In this document: piece after piece, positions 26,254-35,493 of the stretch
Position numbering within the stretch: position 1 is the first letter of the stretch
How the letters are laid out: every line of letters starts with the position of its first letter
NCBI GenBank assembly: GCA_964404825.1
Contig: CAYOLQ010000004.1
Location: 11,300-75,299, forward strand
DNA: 64,000 bases
Origin: JACJXF01 sp964404825
GTDB taxonomy: Bacteria > Bacteroidota > Bacteroidia > Bacteroidales > GCA-2748055
Direction of reading: 5' to 3'
Notes under the pieces: model-generated
Database searches by the model: none
Told to the model about the DNA's origin: nothing
What the model saw: only the letters and a program-made list of their open reading frames with translations
Program-made: the position numbers and the translations under genes

Positions 26254-26949
26254 TTACTTCAAATATTCCTCTAATAATATTTTTTTAAGTTTCTGCATTC
26301 CCGATCCGGCTGTGTCCTGAATAAAGACATGCTTCTTTTTCACCGGGGTGTCATACGGTTTTGGGTCGATTAAAAAGACCGGCACAAAAGGAGGAATTGA
26401 ATGTATTAATCCTGCTGCAGGGTAGACATTGAGTGATGTGCCAACTACCAGAAAAATGTCTGCGTTACTGCAGATATCAGCGGCTGTTGATATTGCCGGC
26501 ACCTCTTCACCAAACCAGACTATGTAGGGCCTGAGCTGGGCTCCTTTTTCGCAGGTGTCTCCAACATTCAGTTCGGTACCTTTAAGTTCATAAACAAGTT
26601 CGGGATGTCTGGTACTCTGTGCTTTTTTCAGTTCACCATGCAGGTGGAGCACATTTTTGCTTCCAGCTTTTTCATGAAGATCATCAACATTCTGAGTGAT
26701 GATTTGGACATCGAAGTGCTTCTCAAGTTCAGCCAGGATTAAATGTCCCTTATTAGGAGTTGCAGTTGCCAGTTGACGTCGTCTTTCGTTGTAAAACTCA
26801 AGTACAAGATTCATATCCTTTTTCCATCCTTCGGGGCTTGCAACCTCCATAACATCGTGGTTTTCCCATAATCCATCCATATCCCTGAATGTCTTCAGTC
26901 CACTTTCAGCACTGATTCCCGCACCTGTTAAAACCACCAGTTTTTTCAT
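26254..26949 (-). CDS. cobB: Sir2-family NAD-dependent protein deacylase (CobB/SIRT5-like)
   Basis: Encodes a 231-residue sirtuin. NAD-binding motifs are GAGISAESGLKTFRD (9-23) and TQNVDDLHEKAG (85-96), and the catalytic His is H104 in LHLHGEL. Residues Y53 and R56 in FYNER match the YxxR motif of class III sirtuins, which favour succinyl and malonyl lysines. The zinc ribbon is unusual: after H104 only one cysteine (C133 in DTCEKG) remains of the four normally expected. The Rossmann core GEEVP and VVGTSLNVYPAAGL are intact. It is divergent from dnaG. Confidence 0.92.
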   Translation of the reverse strand: MKKLVVLTGAGISAESGLKTFRDMDGLWENHDVMEVASPEGWKKDMNLVLEFYNERRRQLATATPNKGHLILAELEKHFDVQIITQNVDDLHEKAGSKNVLHLHGELKKAQSTRHPELVYELKGTELNVGDTCEKGAQLRPYIVWFGEEVPAISTAADICSNADIFLVVGTSLNVYPAAGLIHSIPPFVPVFLIDPKPYDTPVKKKHVFIQDTAGSGMQKLKKILLEEYLK

Positions 26950-27097
26950 ATCTTCTTTTTTCCAGAGACCTTTAGGTTTTTCTTCCCTCAGAGATAAGGC
27001 AAAAATATGGTTTTTTATTATTAGATGAAATAACTAACTTAGTAAGCCAAGGAAAAAAGTCCTATTTATCAGAAATTCAAACAATTAATACAGGTAA

Positions 27098-29068
27098 ATG
27101 ATTGATCAGGCGACGATAGAAAAGATTTTTGAGACAGCGGATATTGTCGAAGTGATATCTGAATTCGTTCAGTTAAAAAAATCCGGCACCAATTACAAGG
27201 GTCTTAGTCCGTTCAGTAACGAAAAAACCCCTTCATTTATGGTTTCCCCGGCCAAGGGAATATATAAGGATTTCAGTTCAGGCAAAGGAGGGAACGCGGT
27301 CGGATTCCTTATGGAGATCGAAAAACTTTCATATCCCGATGCGCTGAGATATCTGGCCAGAAAGTACAATATTCCTCTTGTTGAAAAGGAAAGGACCGAA
27401 GAAGAGGTTCTTCAGGAAAACGAAAGAGAGAGTCTTCTCGTTGTGAGTTCTTTTGCTCAGAAATATTTCAGCAATAACTTACTGAATTCGGCTGAAGGCA
27501 AGGCGATAGGACTAAAATACTTTAAAGAAAGAGGGATTCGGGAAGACACCATTGATAAGTTTCAGCTGGGATACAGCTTCACAGAGAGAGATGCTTTTTC
27601 GCTGGAGGCGAAGAAAAGCGGGTATAAGGCGGATTATCTGGTAAAGACAGGTCTGAGTATTGAAAAAGGCGGATTGTATTTCGATCGTTTTGCCGGCAGG
27701 GTAATGTTTCCTATTCATGGTATTTCGGGTAATGTTATTGGTTTCGGGGGAAGGACGCTTCGTACGGATAAGGACACAGCCAAATATTTGAACAGTCCGG
27801 AGTCAGAAATTTATCATAAAAGCAAAGTTGTTTACGGACTATTCTTTGCAAAAAAGGCAATAGTTACAACAGAGAAGTGTTATCTGGTTGAAGGATATAC
27901 CGATGTGATTTCCATGCATCAGGCCGGTATAGAAAATGTTGTTGCCTCCTCAGGGACAGCCCTCACAGTAGAACAGATAAGGCTAATCAAACGCTTCACT
28001 CAAAATATTACTATAATTTATGATGGTGACGAAGCCGGCATAAAAGCATCCTTCAGGGGAATTGATCTGGTTCTCGAGGAAGGCCTGAATGTGCGGGTAT
28101 TGTTGTTGCCCGACGGTGAGGATCCTGATTCATTTTCTAAGAAGCACAGCGCCAGTGAATTTAAGGAATTCATCAATGAAAATGAGAAGGATTTTATTTC
28201 CTTCAAATCCCAGATATTACTTAAGGACACTGTTAATGATCCTATTAAAAAATCCGCTCTTATAACGGATATTGTACGATCTATTTCTGTAATTCCCCAG
28301 GCTATAACCCGTGCTGTTTATATTCGTGAATGCAGCACAATGCTTGAGGTTGATGAAAACGTATTGTTGTCGGAATTAAACAAGATAAGAAGACGTGTTG
28401 AAGAGGCAAAATGGACCTCGCACACCCCTGAAAGGGCAGCTCTTAACACTCCGGCACAACCGCTCCTGCCCTCGTTTGTTGACGAGGTTTATTCGGAATA
28501 TGAAGAAAGGGATATAATTTATTTCCTTTTAAAGTTTGCCAACGAAAAACTACGGCTGCCGGCAGAAAACAATGCGGAAATCAGCGTCGCTGAGTATATA
28601 ATCCGGGAGATTCAGAATGATAACCTGGAATTTACGAATCTGATTTATAAAAAGATTTTTGAAGAGATAAGCCGAAAAACGGAAAAGGCTGAAAGAGTTG
28701 AAGAAAAGAACTTTATCTTCAGTGAAGATAAACGAATCTCTGAGCTGGCCGTTGAAATTTTTACATCCCGCTACGAAATAAGTAAAGTCTGGAAACGCAA
28801 AGATACCTATATTGAACTTCCCGGAGAAAATCTGGGAACTGAGGTTCCAAAGACTGTTTTGGCATATAAGAATAAGATAATTATGATTGCCCTGAATGAC
28901 TTGTATCAGAAAATTAGAACTGCTGAAACAGAAAATGAAACAGAAAAAGTATCAGAAATTCAAAAACAGGTTATGAACCTGAATGAGATAAAAAGAATTA
29001 TTTCAAAAGACCTCGGTGAAAGAACTATTATATCTTTTATAGCGGGAGTTTCGAATCAAAAAAGGTAG
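27098..29068 (+). CDS. dnaG: DNA primase
   Basis: Encodes a 656-residue replication primase. The N-terminal 'zinc' domain is recognisable (NYKGLSPFSNEKTPSF...KDFSSGKGGNAVGF), but its metal ligands are gone. CPFH is S37-P-F-S40 and the CxxC pair is D58 and S61. The TOPRIM catalytic core is intact with LVEGYTDVISM (catalytic Glu) and IYDGDEAG (DxD). The RNA-polymerase domain motif FAGRVMFPIHGISGNVIGFGGR is also intact. The C-terminal helical region binds helicase in relatives. The gene is monocistronic, divergent from the sirtuin gene. The loss of ligands is clean substitution, not a frameshift. Confidence 0.95.
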   Translation: MIDQATIEKIFETADIVEVISEFVQLKKSGTNYKGLSPFSNEKTPSFMVSPAKGIYKDFSSGKGGNAVGFLMEIEKLSYPDALRYLARKYNIPLVEKERTEEEVLQENERESLLVVSSFAQKYFSNNLLNSAEGKAIGLKYFKERGIREDTIDKFQLGYSFTERDAFSLEAKKSGYKADYLVKTGLSIEKGGLYFDRFAGRVMFPIHGISGNVIGFGGRTLRTDKDTAKYLNSPESEIYHKSKVVYGLFFAKKAIVTTEKCYLVEGYTDVISMHQAGIENVVASSGTALTVEQIRLIKRFTQNITIIYDGDEAGIKASFRGIDLVLEEGLNVRVLLLPDGEDPDSFSKKHSASEFKEFINENEKDFISFKSQILLKDTVNDPIKKSALITDIVRSISVIPQAITRAVYIRECSTMLEVDENVLLSELNKIRRRVEEAKWTSHTPERAALNTPAQPLLPSFVDEVYSEYEERDIIYFLLKFANEKLRLPAENNAEISVAEYIIREIQNDNLEFTNLIYKKIFEEISRKTEKAERVEEKNFIFSEDKRISELAVEIFTSRYEISKVWKRKDTYIELPGENLGTEVPKTVLAYKNKIIMIALNDLYQKIRTAETENETEKVSEIQKQVMNLNEIKRIISKDLGERTIISFIAGVSNQKR

Positions 29069-29177
29069 TCGGATAGAACAGAATTTCATTTATTTTCAAA
29101 AGATTGCAGGTTAAACAGCATAGCTTCCTTGACTCGATTTACTAAATGCCGTAAATTTAGCATAAATCCAATTAGCT

Positions 29178-29870
29178 ATGAAAATCGATATTTCAAAGTA
29201 CCTGAAAGAAAGGTACCAGGAAACGCAATCGCGTCAGGCTTTTCCGGGTCCGGTAGTGACCATTGCAAGGGATTTGGGCTGTCCTTCAAAAATTCTGGCC
29301 AGCAAGCTGATCGAAAGGTTAAACACAATGGATTATAAATTTTCGAAGAAAATACCCTGGAGATGGATTAGTAAGGAAATTCTTGAGGAATCGGCAAAAG
29401 AGCTGGGAGTCGAACTTGCAGAGATACAATATGTTTTTGAATATAAGACACATGGTGTGTTGGAGGACCTTCTGCTTTCTCACTCAAAAAAGTTCTATAA
29501 ATCAGACCGAAAAATCCGCGACACAGTTGCCAAAGTTATCCGGAATTTTGGTGAAGAGGGAAATGCAGTAATTGTGGGGAGAGGCGGAATTGCTATTACC
29601 CGGGATATCCCTAAATCATTACATATTAAACTGGAAGCGCCATTGGAATGGCGGGCCTTAAGAACAAGTGAAAAACATAATATAACAATGGAGCAGGCAA
29701 AGAAGTATTGTATTGAAATTGATAAAAAAAGGGAGGAATTCAGGAATTACTTCCAGGGGAAAGGAAACGATTATACACGCTTTGACCTTATCTTTAACTG
29801 CATGACCATTGATTCTGATGAGATTGCAGCCATAATCACCGAAACAATGAAAATCAGAAAAATCATTTGA
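29178..29870 (+). CDS. Cytidylate kinase-like family protein
   Basis: Encodes a 230-residue P-loop-type kinase of the PF13189 cytidylate-kinase-like family. The N-terminus has VVTIARDLGCPSKILASKL, a diverged phosphate loop where canonical Cmk has GxxGxGKS. AVIVGRGGIAI (near residues 132-142) and LEAPLEWRALRTSEKHN are typical LID/NMP-binding features. The family is common in Bacteroidota, and its substrate is not established. A possible promoter (CTTG 29128-29131, then TAAATTTA 29152-29159) precedes it. It is distinct from true Cmk. Confidence 0.85.
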   Translation: MKIDISKYLKERYQETQSRQAFPGPVVTIARDLGCPSKILASKLIERLNTMDYKFSKKIPWRWISKEILEESAKELGVELAEIQYVFEYKTHGVLEDLLLSHSKKFYKSDRKIRDTVAKVIRNFGEEGNAVIVGRGGIAITRDIPKSLHIKLEAPLEWRALRTSEKHNITMEQAKKYCIEIDKKREEFRNYFQGKGNDYTRFDLIFNCMTIDSDEIAAIITETMKIRKII

Positions 29871-29962
29871 GATTGAGAATATATATTCCCGATTCTTTTT
29901 GATAATGTTGCTTTTTTTACTTGCTTTGATAAGTGAACACAAATACCAGCAAGATTTTCACA

Positions 29963-30850
29963 ATGAGATTTAGCTTTAGGATTTACCTGTTGTTTTTCTT
30001 ATTCATGTTTATCCTTCCCTGTTGCAAAACGAAGAATAAACCGGAGATAGTTATTTCCGAAATTCCGGATACAGAAACAGAGGCTAACACTTCAAAAGTA
30101 AGGCTGATCTTCTACAATATGTACCTTCCGACAGAAATGTCACGACTGTTTGAAAAAGCAGGCGCAAATTATACTCCGGGAATTCTCAATTCAGCTGATA
30201 ATTTCCCGCGTTATGATACCAATTCCAGGATATCGTTAAACATCGGGGTATATGGAGTCGATTTGAGTTACTGCAGGATATTTGGTCAGAATGCAGCAAC
30301 CGCAAAATATTTTTCCACTATTCAATTATTATATGAAAAGCTTGGAATACCTGATTCCTATTATGAGGATCTGATAAAGGGACTTGAAAAATATCATAGC
30401 GATAAAGACTCCCTTGCAAAGTTTGCCAGTGAGGTGTTTGATCGGGCGGATAATTATCTCAGGGAAAACGGAGATGATGCAAATGCAGCATTAATTATTA
30501 CCGGAGGATGGATTGAATCGCTTTATCTGTCGTGCAAAATTGCTGAGGAAAATCCGGAAAACATTGAAATGATGGAGAGAATTGCCAGTCAGAAATACTC
30601 CCTGAACAGCCTGATTTCCCTGTTGGGAAATTATCAGGAAAACATAGTTTTTACAGAATATATCCTCTTATTGAAAAGCTTAAAAGATTCATTTGATAAG
30701 TTCGATATTTATTATACCCGTGAACAGTTTAAACTGGATACCATAAATAAACTTATTTCAACCTCAGACTATGAAGTGAATATTTCGCAGGAAATACTAA
30801 ATGAAATAAATACTAAGGTCAGTGAAATCCGGGCAGATATTGTAAACTAG
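29963..30850 (+). CDS. Conserved Bacteroidota lipoprotein of unknown function
   Basis: Encodes about 295 residues. A hydrophobic segment (YLLFFLFMFILPCC) ends in the lipobox-like LPCC, so a lipidated periplasmic or outer-membrane protein is predicted. The start at 29963 (MRFSFRIYLL) is preferred to the ATG at 29933, since it gives a compact signal peptide. The mature protein is mainly helical with no catalytic motif I recognise. It includes RISLNIGVYGVDLSY and FASEVFDRADNYLRENGDDANAALI, patterns shared with unnamed family members in the phylum. It precedes the DUF1080 lipoprotein gene by 44 bp and may be co-transcribed. Confidence 0.75.
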   Translation: MRFSFRIYLLFFLFMFILPCCKTKNKPEIVISEIPDTETEANTSKVRLIFYNMYLPTEMSRLFEKAGANYTPGILNSADNFPRYDTNSRISLNIGVYGVDLSYCRIFGQNAATAKYFSTIQLLYEKLGIPDSYYEDLIKGLEKYHSDKDSLAKFASEVFDRADNYLRENGDDANAALIITGGWIESLYLSCKIAEENPENIEMMERIASQKYSLNSLISLLGNYQENIVFTEYILLLKSLKDSFDKFDIYYTREQFKLDTINKLISTSDYEVNISQEILNEINTKVSEIRADIVN

Positions 30851-30894
30851 AGTGAACCACTGTTTTTCTAACATCCCGTTAAAATAAAAAATTT

Positions 30895-31755
30895 ATGATT
30901 AAAAATCTGATAGTTTACTGTTCTGCATTTTTTATTATTACCTCCTGTGCCGGTGATAAAAGGGAATCCCTTTTTAATGGAAAAGATCTGACTGGCTGGT
31001 ACACTTACCTGGCCATTCCCGATTCTTCTGTACAAACCGATCTCCTCCGCGACTCCACCGGAAATTATTTCGAGCCGCTGGGTCTGAATAGCGATTTACT
31101 GAACGTCTTTACGGTAACAGAAACAGATGGTGAAGCAGCCATTAGAATTTCCGGTGAGGTTTTCGGGATTCTGGTGACAGAGAAAGACTATGAAAATTAT
31201 CATCTGTCGATGGAGTTTAAATGGGGAGAAAGTAAATATGCTCCACGTGCTGATAAAAAGCGGGATAGCGGTATTCTTTATCATTCAGTTGGTAAGGAAG
31301 GTGCATGGGGTGGCGTATGGATGAAATCAAAAGAATTTCAGGTGCAGGAAACAGACCTTGGTGATTTTATTGTTGTAGATACTGGCGTAAGCGTAATCCC
31401 CTGTGTTTTCGATAGTTTACAGAATTTGTATTCTTATGATGAAAACGGAAATCCATTGGCTTTTACCGTTAAATACAGCTATTGCCATAAATCTGCTGAT
31501 TACGAAAAACCGCATGGAGAGTGGAATAAAGTGGAAATTTATACACTTGGCGACAGTTCCGTACATCTTGTAAACGGTAATGTTGTTATGAGAACGTATC
31601 GCAACAATGTCTCAGAAAACGGGAAACTTGTTCCTCACACACGGGGAAAAATTCAGCTTCAGTCGGAAGGAGCAGAAGTTTTTTACAGAAAAATCATGCT
31701 TGAAAGTATTTCTGAATTACCTGCGGGAGTTGGAAAAGAGTTGAAGAAAAAATAA
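30895..31755 (+). CDS. DUF1080 (3-keto-disaccharide hydrolase-like) lipoprotein
   Basis: Encodes a 286-residue protein with a lipobox signal (FFIITSCAG, Cys18). The mature part matches the DUF1080 jelly-roll fold: ESLFNGKDLTGWYTYL at the start, NYHLSMEFKWGESKYAPRADKKRDSGILYHSVG in the middle (core DSGILYH) and NGKLVPHTRGKIQLQSEGAEVFYRKIML at the end (core GKIQLQSEGAEVFYR). Members include 3-keto-disaccharide hydrolases of the 3-keto-glucose pathway, though many are carbohydrate-binding or unassigned. No gfo/idh oxidoreductase lies beside it to support a specific pathway. Confidence 0.88.
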   Translation: MIKNLIVYCSAFFIITSCAGDKRESLFNGKDLTGWYTYLAIPDSSVQTDLLRDSTGNYFEPLGLNSDLLNVFTVTETDGEAAIRISGEVFGILVTEKDYENYHLSMEFKWGESKYAPRADKKRDSGILYHSVGKEGAWGGVWMKSKEFQVQETDLGDFIVVDTGVSVIPCVFDSLQNLYSYDENGNPLAFTVKYSYCHKSADYEKPHGEWNKVEIYTLGDSSVHLVNGNVVMRTYRNNVSENGKLVPHTRGKIQLQSEGAEVFYRKIMLESISELPAGVGKELKKK

Positions 31756-31824
31756 GGTTTGAAAAAGAAATTCTTTTTTTGTGGCAGAACACTTCATATG
31801 GTTCATCAAAGTGAAGGACTTTAA

Positions 31825-32418
31825 ATGAACAGGAAATTTGACAAAAGCCTTCTTCGCACCCTGCTTACCGGACTTTTATCACTCTTTACGAAAGATAAAA
31901 CAGAGACCAGGGAAATGTTACCTGTTGTGGATATGGAAGGAAATATCATTGGAAAAGCACGACGCGGTGAGTGTCACTTTAATCCCCAAAGAAAAATATT
32001 GCATCCCGTTGTTCATATGCATGTTTTTAACGATCGGAACGAAATTTATTTGCAACACCGTCTGATGACAAAAAAGGTTCAGCCCGGAAAATGGGATACT
32101 GCAGTAGGGGGGCATGTTTCTTATGGAGAGAGTATTGAATTGAGCCTGCACCGTGAAGCAGGAGAGGAAATCGGGATAAAGGAATTTGTGCCTGAATTTG
32201 TTAAGAGGTATTTATGGGAGACAGAAGTTGAGCAGGAACTGGTACATATGTTTGTCTGCAATGTTAAGGGAGAATTAAAAGTGAATGGTGATGAAATTTC
32301 AGATGGCCGGTTCTGGAAATTCAGTGAAGTCCGTGAAAATCTGGGGAAGGGAGTTTTTACACCCAGTTTTGAAACCGAGTTCGCGATATTATCGGAAGAA
32401 AGAAGGAATGAGAAATAA
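31825..32418 (+). CDS. Nudix hydrolase
   Basis: Encodes a 197-residue Nudix protein. The complete Nudix box G-x5-E-x7-REUxEExGU runs from G96 to I118 (GHVSYGES then REAGEEIGI). The upstream TAVGG and LHPVVHMHVFND match the YfcD/isopentenyl-diphosphate-isomerase-like subgroup, which hydrolyses diphosphates bound to another moiety. Residues 1-30 are a basic, hydrophobic extension (LLRTLLTGLLSLFTKDK); an internal ATG at 31915 (MLPVVDMEG) could be the real start. The substrate is unknown. Confidence 0.85.
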   Translation: MNRKFDKSLLRTLLTGLLSLFTKDKTETREMLPVVDMEGNIIGKARRGECHFNPQRKILHPVVHMHVFNDRNEIYLQHRLMTKKVQPGKWDTAVGGHVSYGESIELSLHREAGEEIGIKEFVPEFVKRYLWETEVEQELVHMFVCNVKGELKVNGDEISDGRFWKFSEVRENLGKGVFTPSFETEFAILSEERRNEK

Positions 32419-32463
32419 CACTCTTTGACGGCTGCCAGGATTAAAAAGGAAACGGCTTTTTTA

Positions 32464-33231
32464 TCAGAATAGTTTAAGATTTTCCGGCAGATTCTTTAAT
32501 ACTTTCCGGGTTGTCTTATACCCAATTTCATATATTTCCTGAGCCTTATCCGGATTGAGAATATTATATTTTTCGAGTTCCGGCGGCTGGATAAACAGAT
32601 CGAATTTACGTGATTTGGCTTTCAGGTCTTTCTCCAGTCCGATATTGAAAACACGTTCAGCAATTACAAAAATATTTGTAAAAGAATCCTGATAGCCATA
32701 AGGATTGACATAAGAACCAATAATTCGTTTGCACTTTCGATGAATAGGTGCAATTGGCAGGTTATCAAGAACACCACCGTCAACATAATGAATACCACGG
32801 ATAATGTGAGGTTTAAAGACCACAGGAATACTTGAGGATGCTAAAACAGCTTCAATGACACTTCCGGAGTTAAAATATTTAATTTTTCCATGGTTCAGAT
32901 CCGTGGCTGCCACAAATAAAGGGATCCGGAGATCTTCAAAATTTTTAGCACGAATATGTTTTTGCAGAATTTTTTGCATTCCACTCATTTCCAGCAGGCC
33001 GTCTTTTGGAATTCCAAAGCTGAGGTAATCAAGACGCTTGTTTTTACTGAGTATCTGAAGAATTTCCAGAGGTTTATATCCATCTGCATAAAACGCCCCC
33101 GCAATGGAACCCGCGCTGGTACCCGAAATGCAATCGGGAAAGATTCCCGCTTCATTGAGGGCCTGAAGGACGCCAAGATGGCTGAAGCCTCTGGCTCCAC
33201 CTCCGCTCAGAACAATACCGGTCTGATACAT
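32464..33231 (-). CDS. Patatin-like phospholipase (RssA type)
   Basis: Encodes a 255-residue serine esterase. The oxyanion motif is GGGARG (10-15), the nucleophile elbow is GTSAG (37-41, Ser39) and the catalytic Asp lies in VDGGVLDNLP. The length and motifs match single-domain RssA/YchK-type patatins, probably cytoplasmic or membrane-associated lipid acyl hydrolases. It stands alone, convergent with the Nudix gene, with 453 bp of non-coding DNA upstream. Confidence 0.92.
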   Translation of the reverse strand: MYQTGIVLSGGGARGFSHLGVLQALNEAGIFPDCISGTSAGSIAGAFYADGYKPLEILQILSKNKRLDYLSFGIPKDGLLEMSGMQKILQKHIRAKNFEDLRIPLFVAATDLNHGKIKYFNSGSVIEAVLASSSIPVVFKPHIIRGIHYVDGGVLDNLPIAPIHRKCKRIIGSYVNPYGYQDSFTNIFVIAERVFNIGLEKDLKAKSRKFDLFIQPPELEKYNILNPDKAQEIYEIGYKTTRKVLKNLPENLKLF

Positions 33232-33684
33232 TTTTTTGGTGAATTATTTACTAAGATAGTTATTTCTGCCTTGTCAAATTGAGTTAATACTGATGTAAAA
33301 TACTGATTTTTGAAATATTAGAATTCTGTTTGAAGCAGATAATTAAATAAAAAGGATTCACTTGTCAGTGAAAATATACTCTACGTCAAATGAATGTTAA
33401 ATTATGTGCGAATATTAAAAACATGAAATAATTTTGTAACCTAATAAGAATTAATTCGTTTTACCAATTATTAGCAAAGAACCTGAAGTATTTATGTGGC
33501 ATTTTCTGTAGGAAAGGGCATATATTAAGGGATGTTAAGATCATCTGATTATCAGGGGAACGCGGGGAATATTGATTTTGGGTTTGGTCTGTTATGTTTT
33601 ATGCAGTATAATAGAGCAGGAATTGAAGATTTGCATTTTTAAAATAATAGAATTCGAATCAGGCCAGATGAAAAATAAAAAAGT
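33232..33684. other. Intergenic region, patatin to SiaC-like gene
   Basis: This AT-rich stretch separates divergent genes. TAATTTTG at 33429-33436 matches the -7 consensus but has no good -33 partner and lies 249 bp from the next start. No ORF above 20 codons with a plausible start, no repeat and no RNA gene was seen. Confidence 0.4.
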
Positions 33685-34143
33685 ATGAAAGATCTAAATA
33701 ATATAGTAACCGCTGGAAGCGAAAAGACCCCGGACATAAATTTTAACTATCTTAACGGGGAACTTAGATTCTCGGGGAGATCCATTCCTGAAAATGCCAA
33801 TAAGGTTTATGAGCCGCTTTTGAACTGGGTAATTGAGTATATTAAAATACCACAAAAGACTACAAATTTACACCTGAACCTTGAGTATTACAATTCAGCC
33901 TCTACCATTTGGTTTGCCAAGATTGTAAGAGCTTTAAGCAAAATTACCAAAAAAGACTCTGTCCTGATTATCCACATATACGTAGAGTACAAAGATTTTG
34001 ACAGTCTTGAAATGGATGATTTAAGTGATATTGTTGGAGCGTTAGTCGGCAAAATAGAAAACGCAAAAATTAGTATTGGTATTAAAGTCTGCGGTCTCGA
34101 CCGTCAGGGTAAAATTGTCAAGGATGCGATGATTTTTATTTAA
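33685..34143 (+). CDS. SiaC-like (DUF1987) phosphoprotein, divergent
   Basis: Encodes a 152-residue protein. The N-terminal half matches the SiaC/DUF1987 family: TPDINFNYLNGELRFSGRSIPENANKVYEPLLNWVIEY (core LRFSGRSIPEN), then LNLEYYNSASTIW. In SiaC of Pseudomonas the residue after this strand is phosphorylated and controls a diguanylate cyclase. Here candidates are S71, S73 or T74. The C-terminal half departs from the family (it ends CGLDRQGKIVKDAMIFI). No SiaA phosphatase, SiaB kinase or GGDEF gene is adjacent. It is therefore an orphan whose partner is unknown. Confidence 0.75.
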   Translation: MKDLNNIVTAGSEKTPDINFNYLNGELRFSGRSIPENANKVYEPLLNWVIEYIKIPQKTTNLHLNLEYYNSASTIWFAKIVRALSKITKKDSVLIIHIYVEYKDFDSLEMDDLSDIVGALVGKIENAKISIGIKVCGLDRQGKIVKDAMIFI

Positions 34144-34172
34144 GAACCCTTCCGGCACCTCGAAAAACCTAC

Positions 34173-35474
34173 TCAATCTAATTCAATTATTTCGCTAATT
34201 GCATAAAGTGGCAGATTAGTCAACCAATCTTCTTTTCTGTAATCGGACATGGAAGTTCTGATAGCTGTTTTTGGTGAATATTTTTGACAGAATGTTTTAA
34301 GACTTTTAGCTTGAAGATTCTCTTCTGCTTTGACTTCAATTGGAATTACCCGGCCTGAGTACTGCACCAAAAAATCGATTTCGGCTGTGGATTTTTCAGC
34401 CGACCAATAGTAGATCACCAAATCTGGTATTGTGGATAATTGCTGGAGTACATACTGTTCGGTCATGGCTCCCTTAAACTCTTCAAATATTGCATTACCT
34501 TCAAGTATTGTCCGAACATCAATATCTCCCATGGCTCCCAATAAACCTACATCCACAATAAACAATTTAAAAGTAGAAAAATCTTCATATGCTTTCAATG
34601 GAATACCCGGCTTTGATACCCTGCAAACCTTATGAACTAATCCGCAGTTGATCAACCATGATATTGCCATTTCGTACTCTTTAGCTCTTGAACCGGGTTT
34701 TACTGCGCCATAGATGAATTTCTTATTCTCTTTAGATAACTGTGCAGGTATGGCATTCCAAAGCATTCTGATTCGTGGAACTATTTCGCTGGGTGCATAC
34801 TTTGAAAAATCATGCTCGTAAGCCAAAAGTATTCGTTTCTGAATCACCCGAACTTCCTTAAAATCTTTTTTCGAGCTATACGAAAGCACGGTTTCGGGCA
34901 TACCCCCGATGTAATAATACTGTCGCAGTAACTGAATGAATTTTTCCTTAAAACTTTTCATCAATATCCAATCCCTGCTTTTTAAAAGATCTAAAAGTGG
35001 TTTTTGATCCAATGCCAACAGAAATTCAGTAAAATTAAGAGGGTTGAGGTCTAAAAACTCAACTTTCCCGACAGGGAAAGAAGCATGATTGTGAATTGCA
35101 ACACCAAGCAATGACCCTGCCGCCAGGATATGGTATTCTGGTGCATTTTCACAGAAGTATTTTAGTGAAGCAACTGCCCCTTCTGCTTCCTGTATTTCAT
35201 CCAGAATAATCAGTGTATTTTCAGGATTAATCTGAAGTCCTGATTCAATCTGTAAAGCAGTAATAATACGCGGAATATCGAAATTGTCCACAAAAAGCGA
35301 TTTAAGAAGCTTTGAACTTTCGAAATTCACATAGACAGTCTGGGGATATTCATTTTTCCCAAATTCTTTTATCAGCCAGGTTTTCCCAACCTGACGTGCT
35401 CCACGAATAATCAGAGGTTTTCGTCCGGTCTTATTTTTCCATGATATCAGTTCACGCATTGCAATTCTTTCCAT
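34173..35474 (-). CDS. AAA ATPase with DUF4143 domain
   Basis: Encodes a 433-residue P-loop ATPase. The Walker A motif is GARQVGKT (25-32) and Walker B is LIILDEIQ near residue 88-95. A sensor region GSLLGVAIH and the C-terminal DUF4143 domain (about 230-390) follow, with the nuclease-like EIDFLVQYSGRVIPIEVKAEE segment (a PD-(D/E)xK-like pattern: E-I-D...IPIEVK). Such proteins are abundant in Bacteroidota accessory regions and their role is undefined. The upstream region holds three 16-bp repeats at 32-bp spacing that overlap a promoter. The strand and gene density around it suggest an accessory island. Confidence 0.88.
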   Translation of the reverse strand: MERIAMRELISWKNKTGRKPLIIRGARQVGKTWLIKEFGKNEYPQTVYVNFESSKLLKSLFVDNFDIPRIITALQIESGLQINPENTLIILDEIQEAEGAVASLKYFCENAPEYHILAAGSLLGVAIHNHASFPVGKVEFLDLNPLNFTEFLLALDQKPLLDLLKSRDWILMKSFKEKFIQLLRQYYYIGGMPETVLSYSSKKDFKEVRVIQKRILLAYEHDFSKYAPSEIVPRIRMLWNAIPAQLSKENKKFIYGAVKPGSRAKEYEMAISWLINCGLVHKVCRVSKPGIPLKAYEDFSTFKLFIVDVGLLGAMGDIDVRTILEGNAIFEEFKGAMTEQYVLQQLSTIPDLVIYYWSAEKSTAEIDFLVQYSGRVIPIEVKAEENLQAKSLKTFCQKYSPKTAIRTSMSDYRKEDWLTNLPLYAISEIIELD

Positions 35475-35493
35475 AGCCTATTTGTTTCAAATC

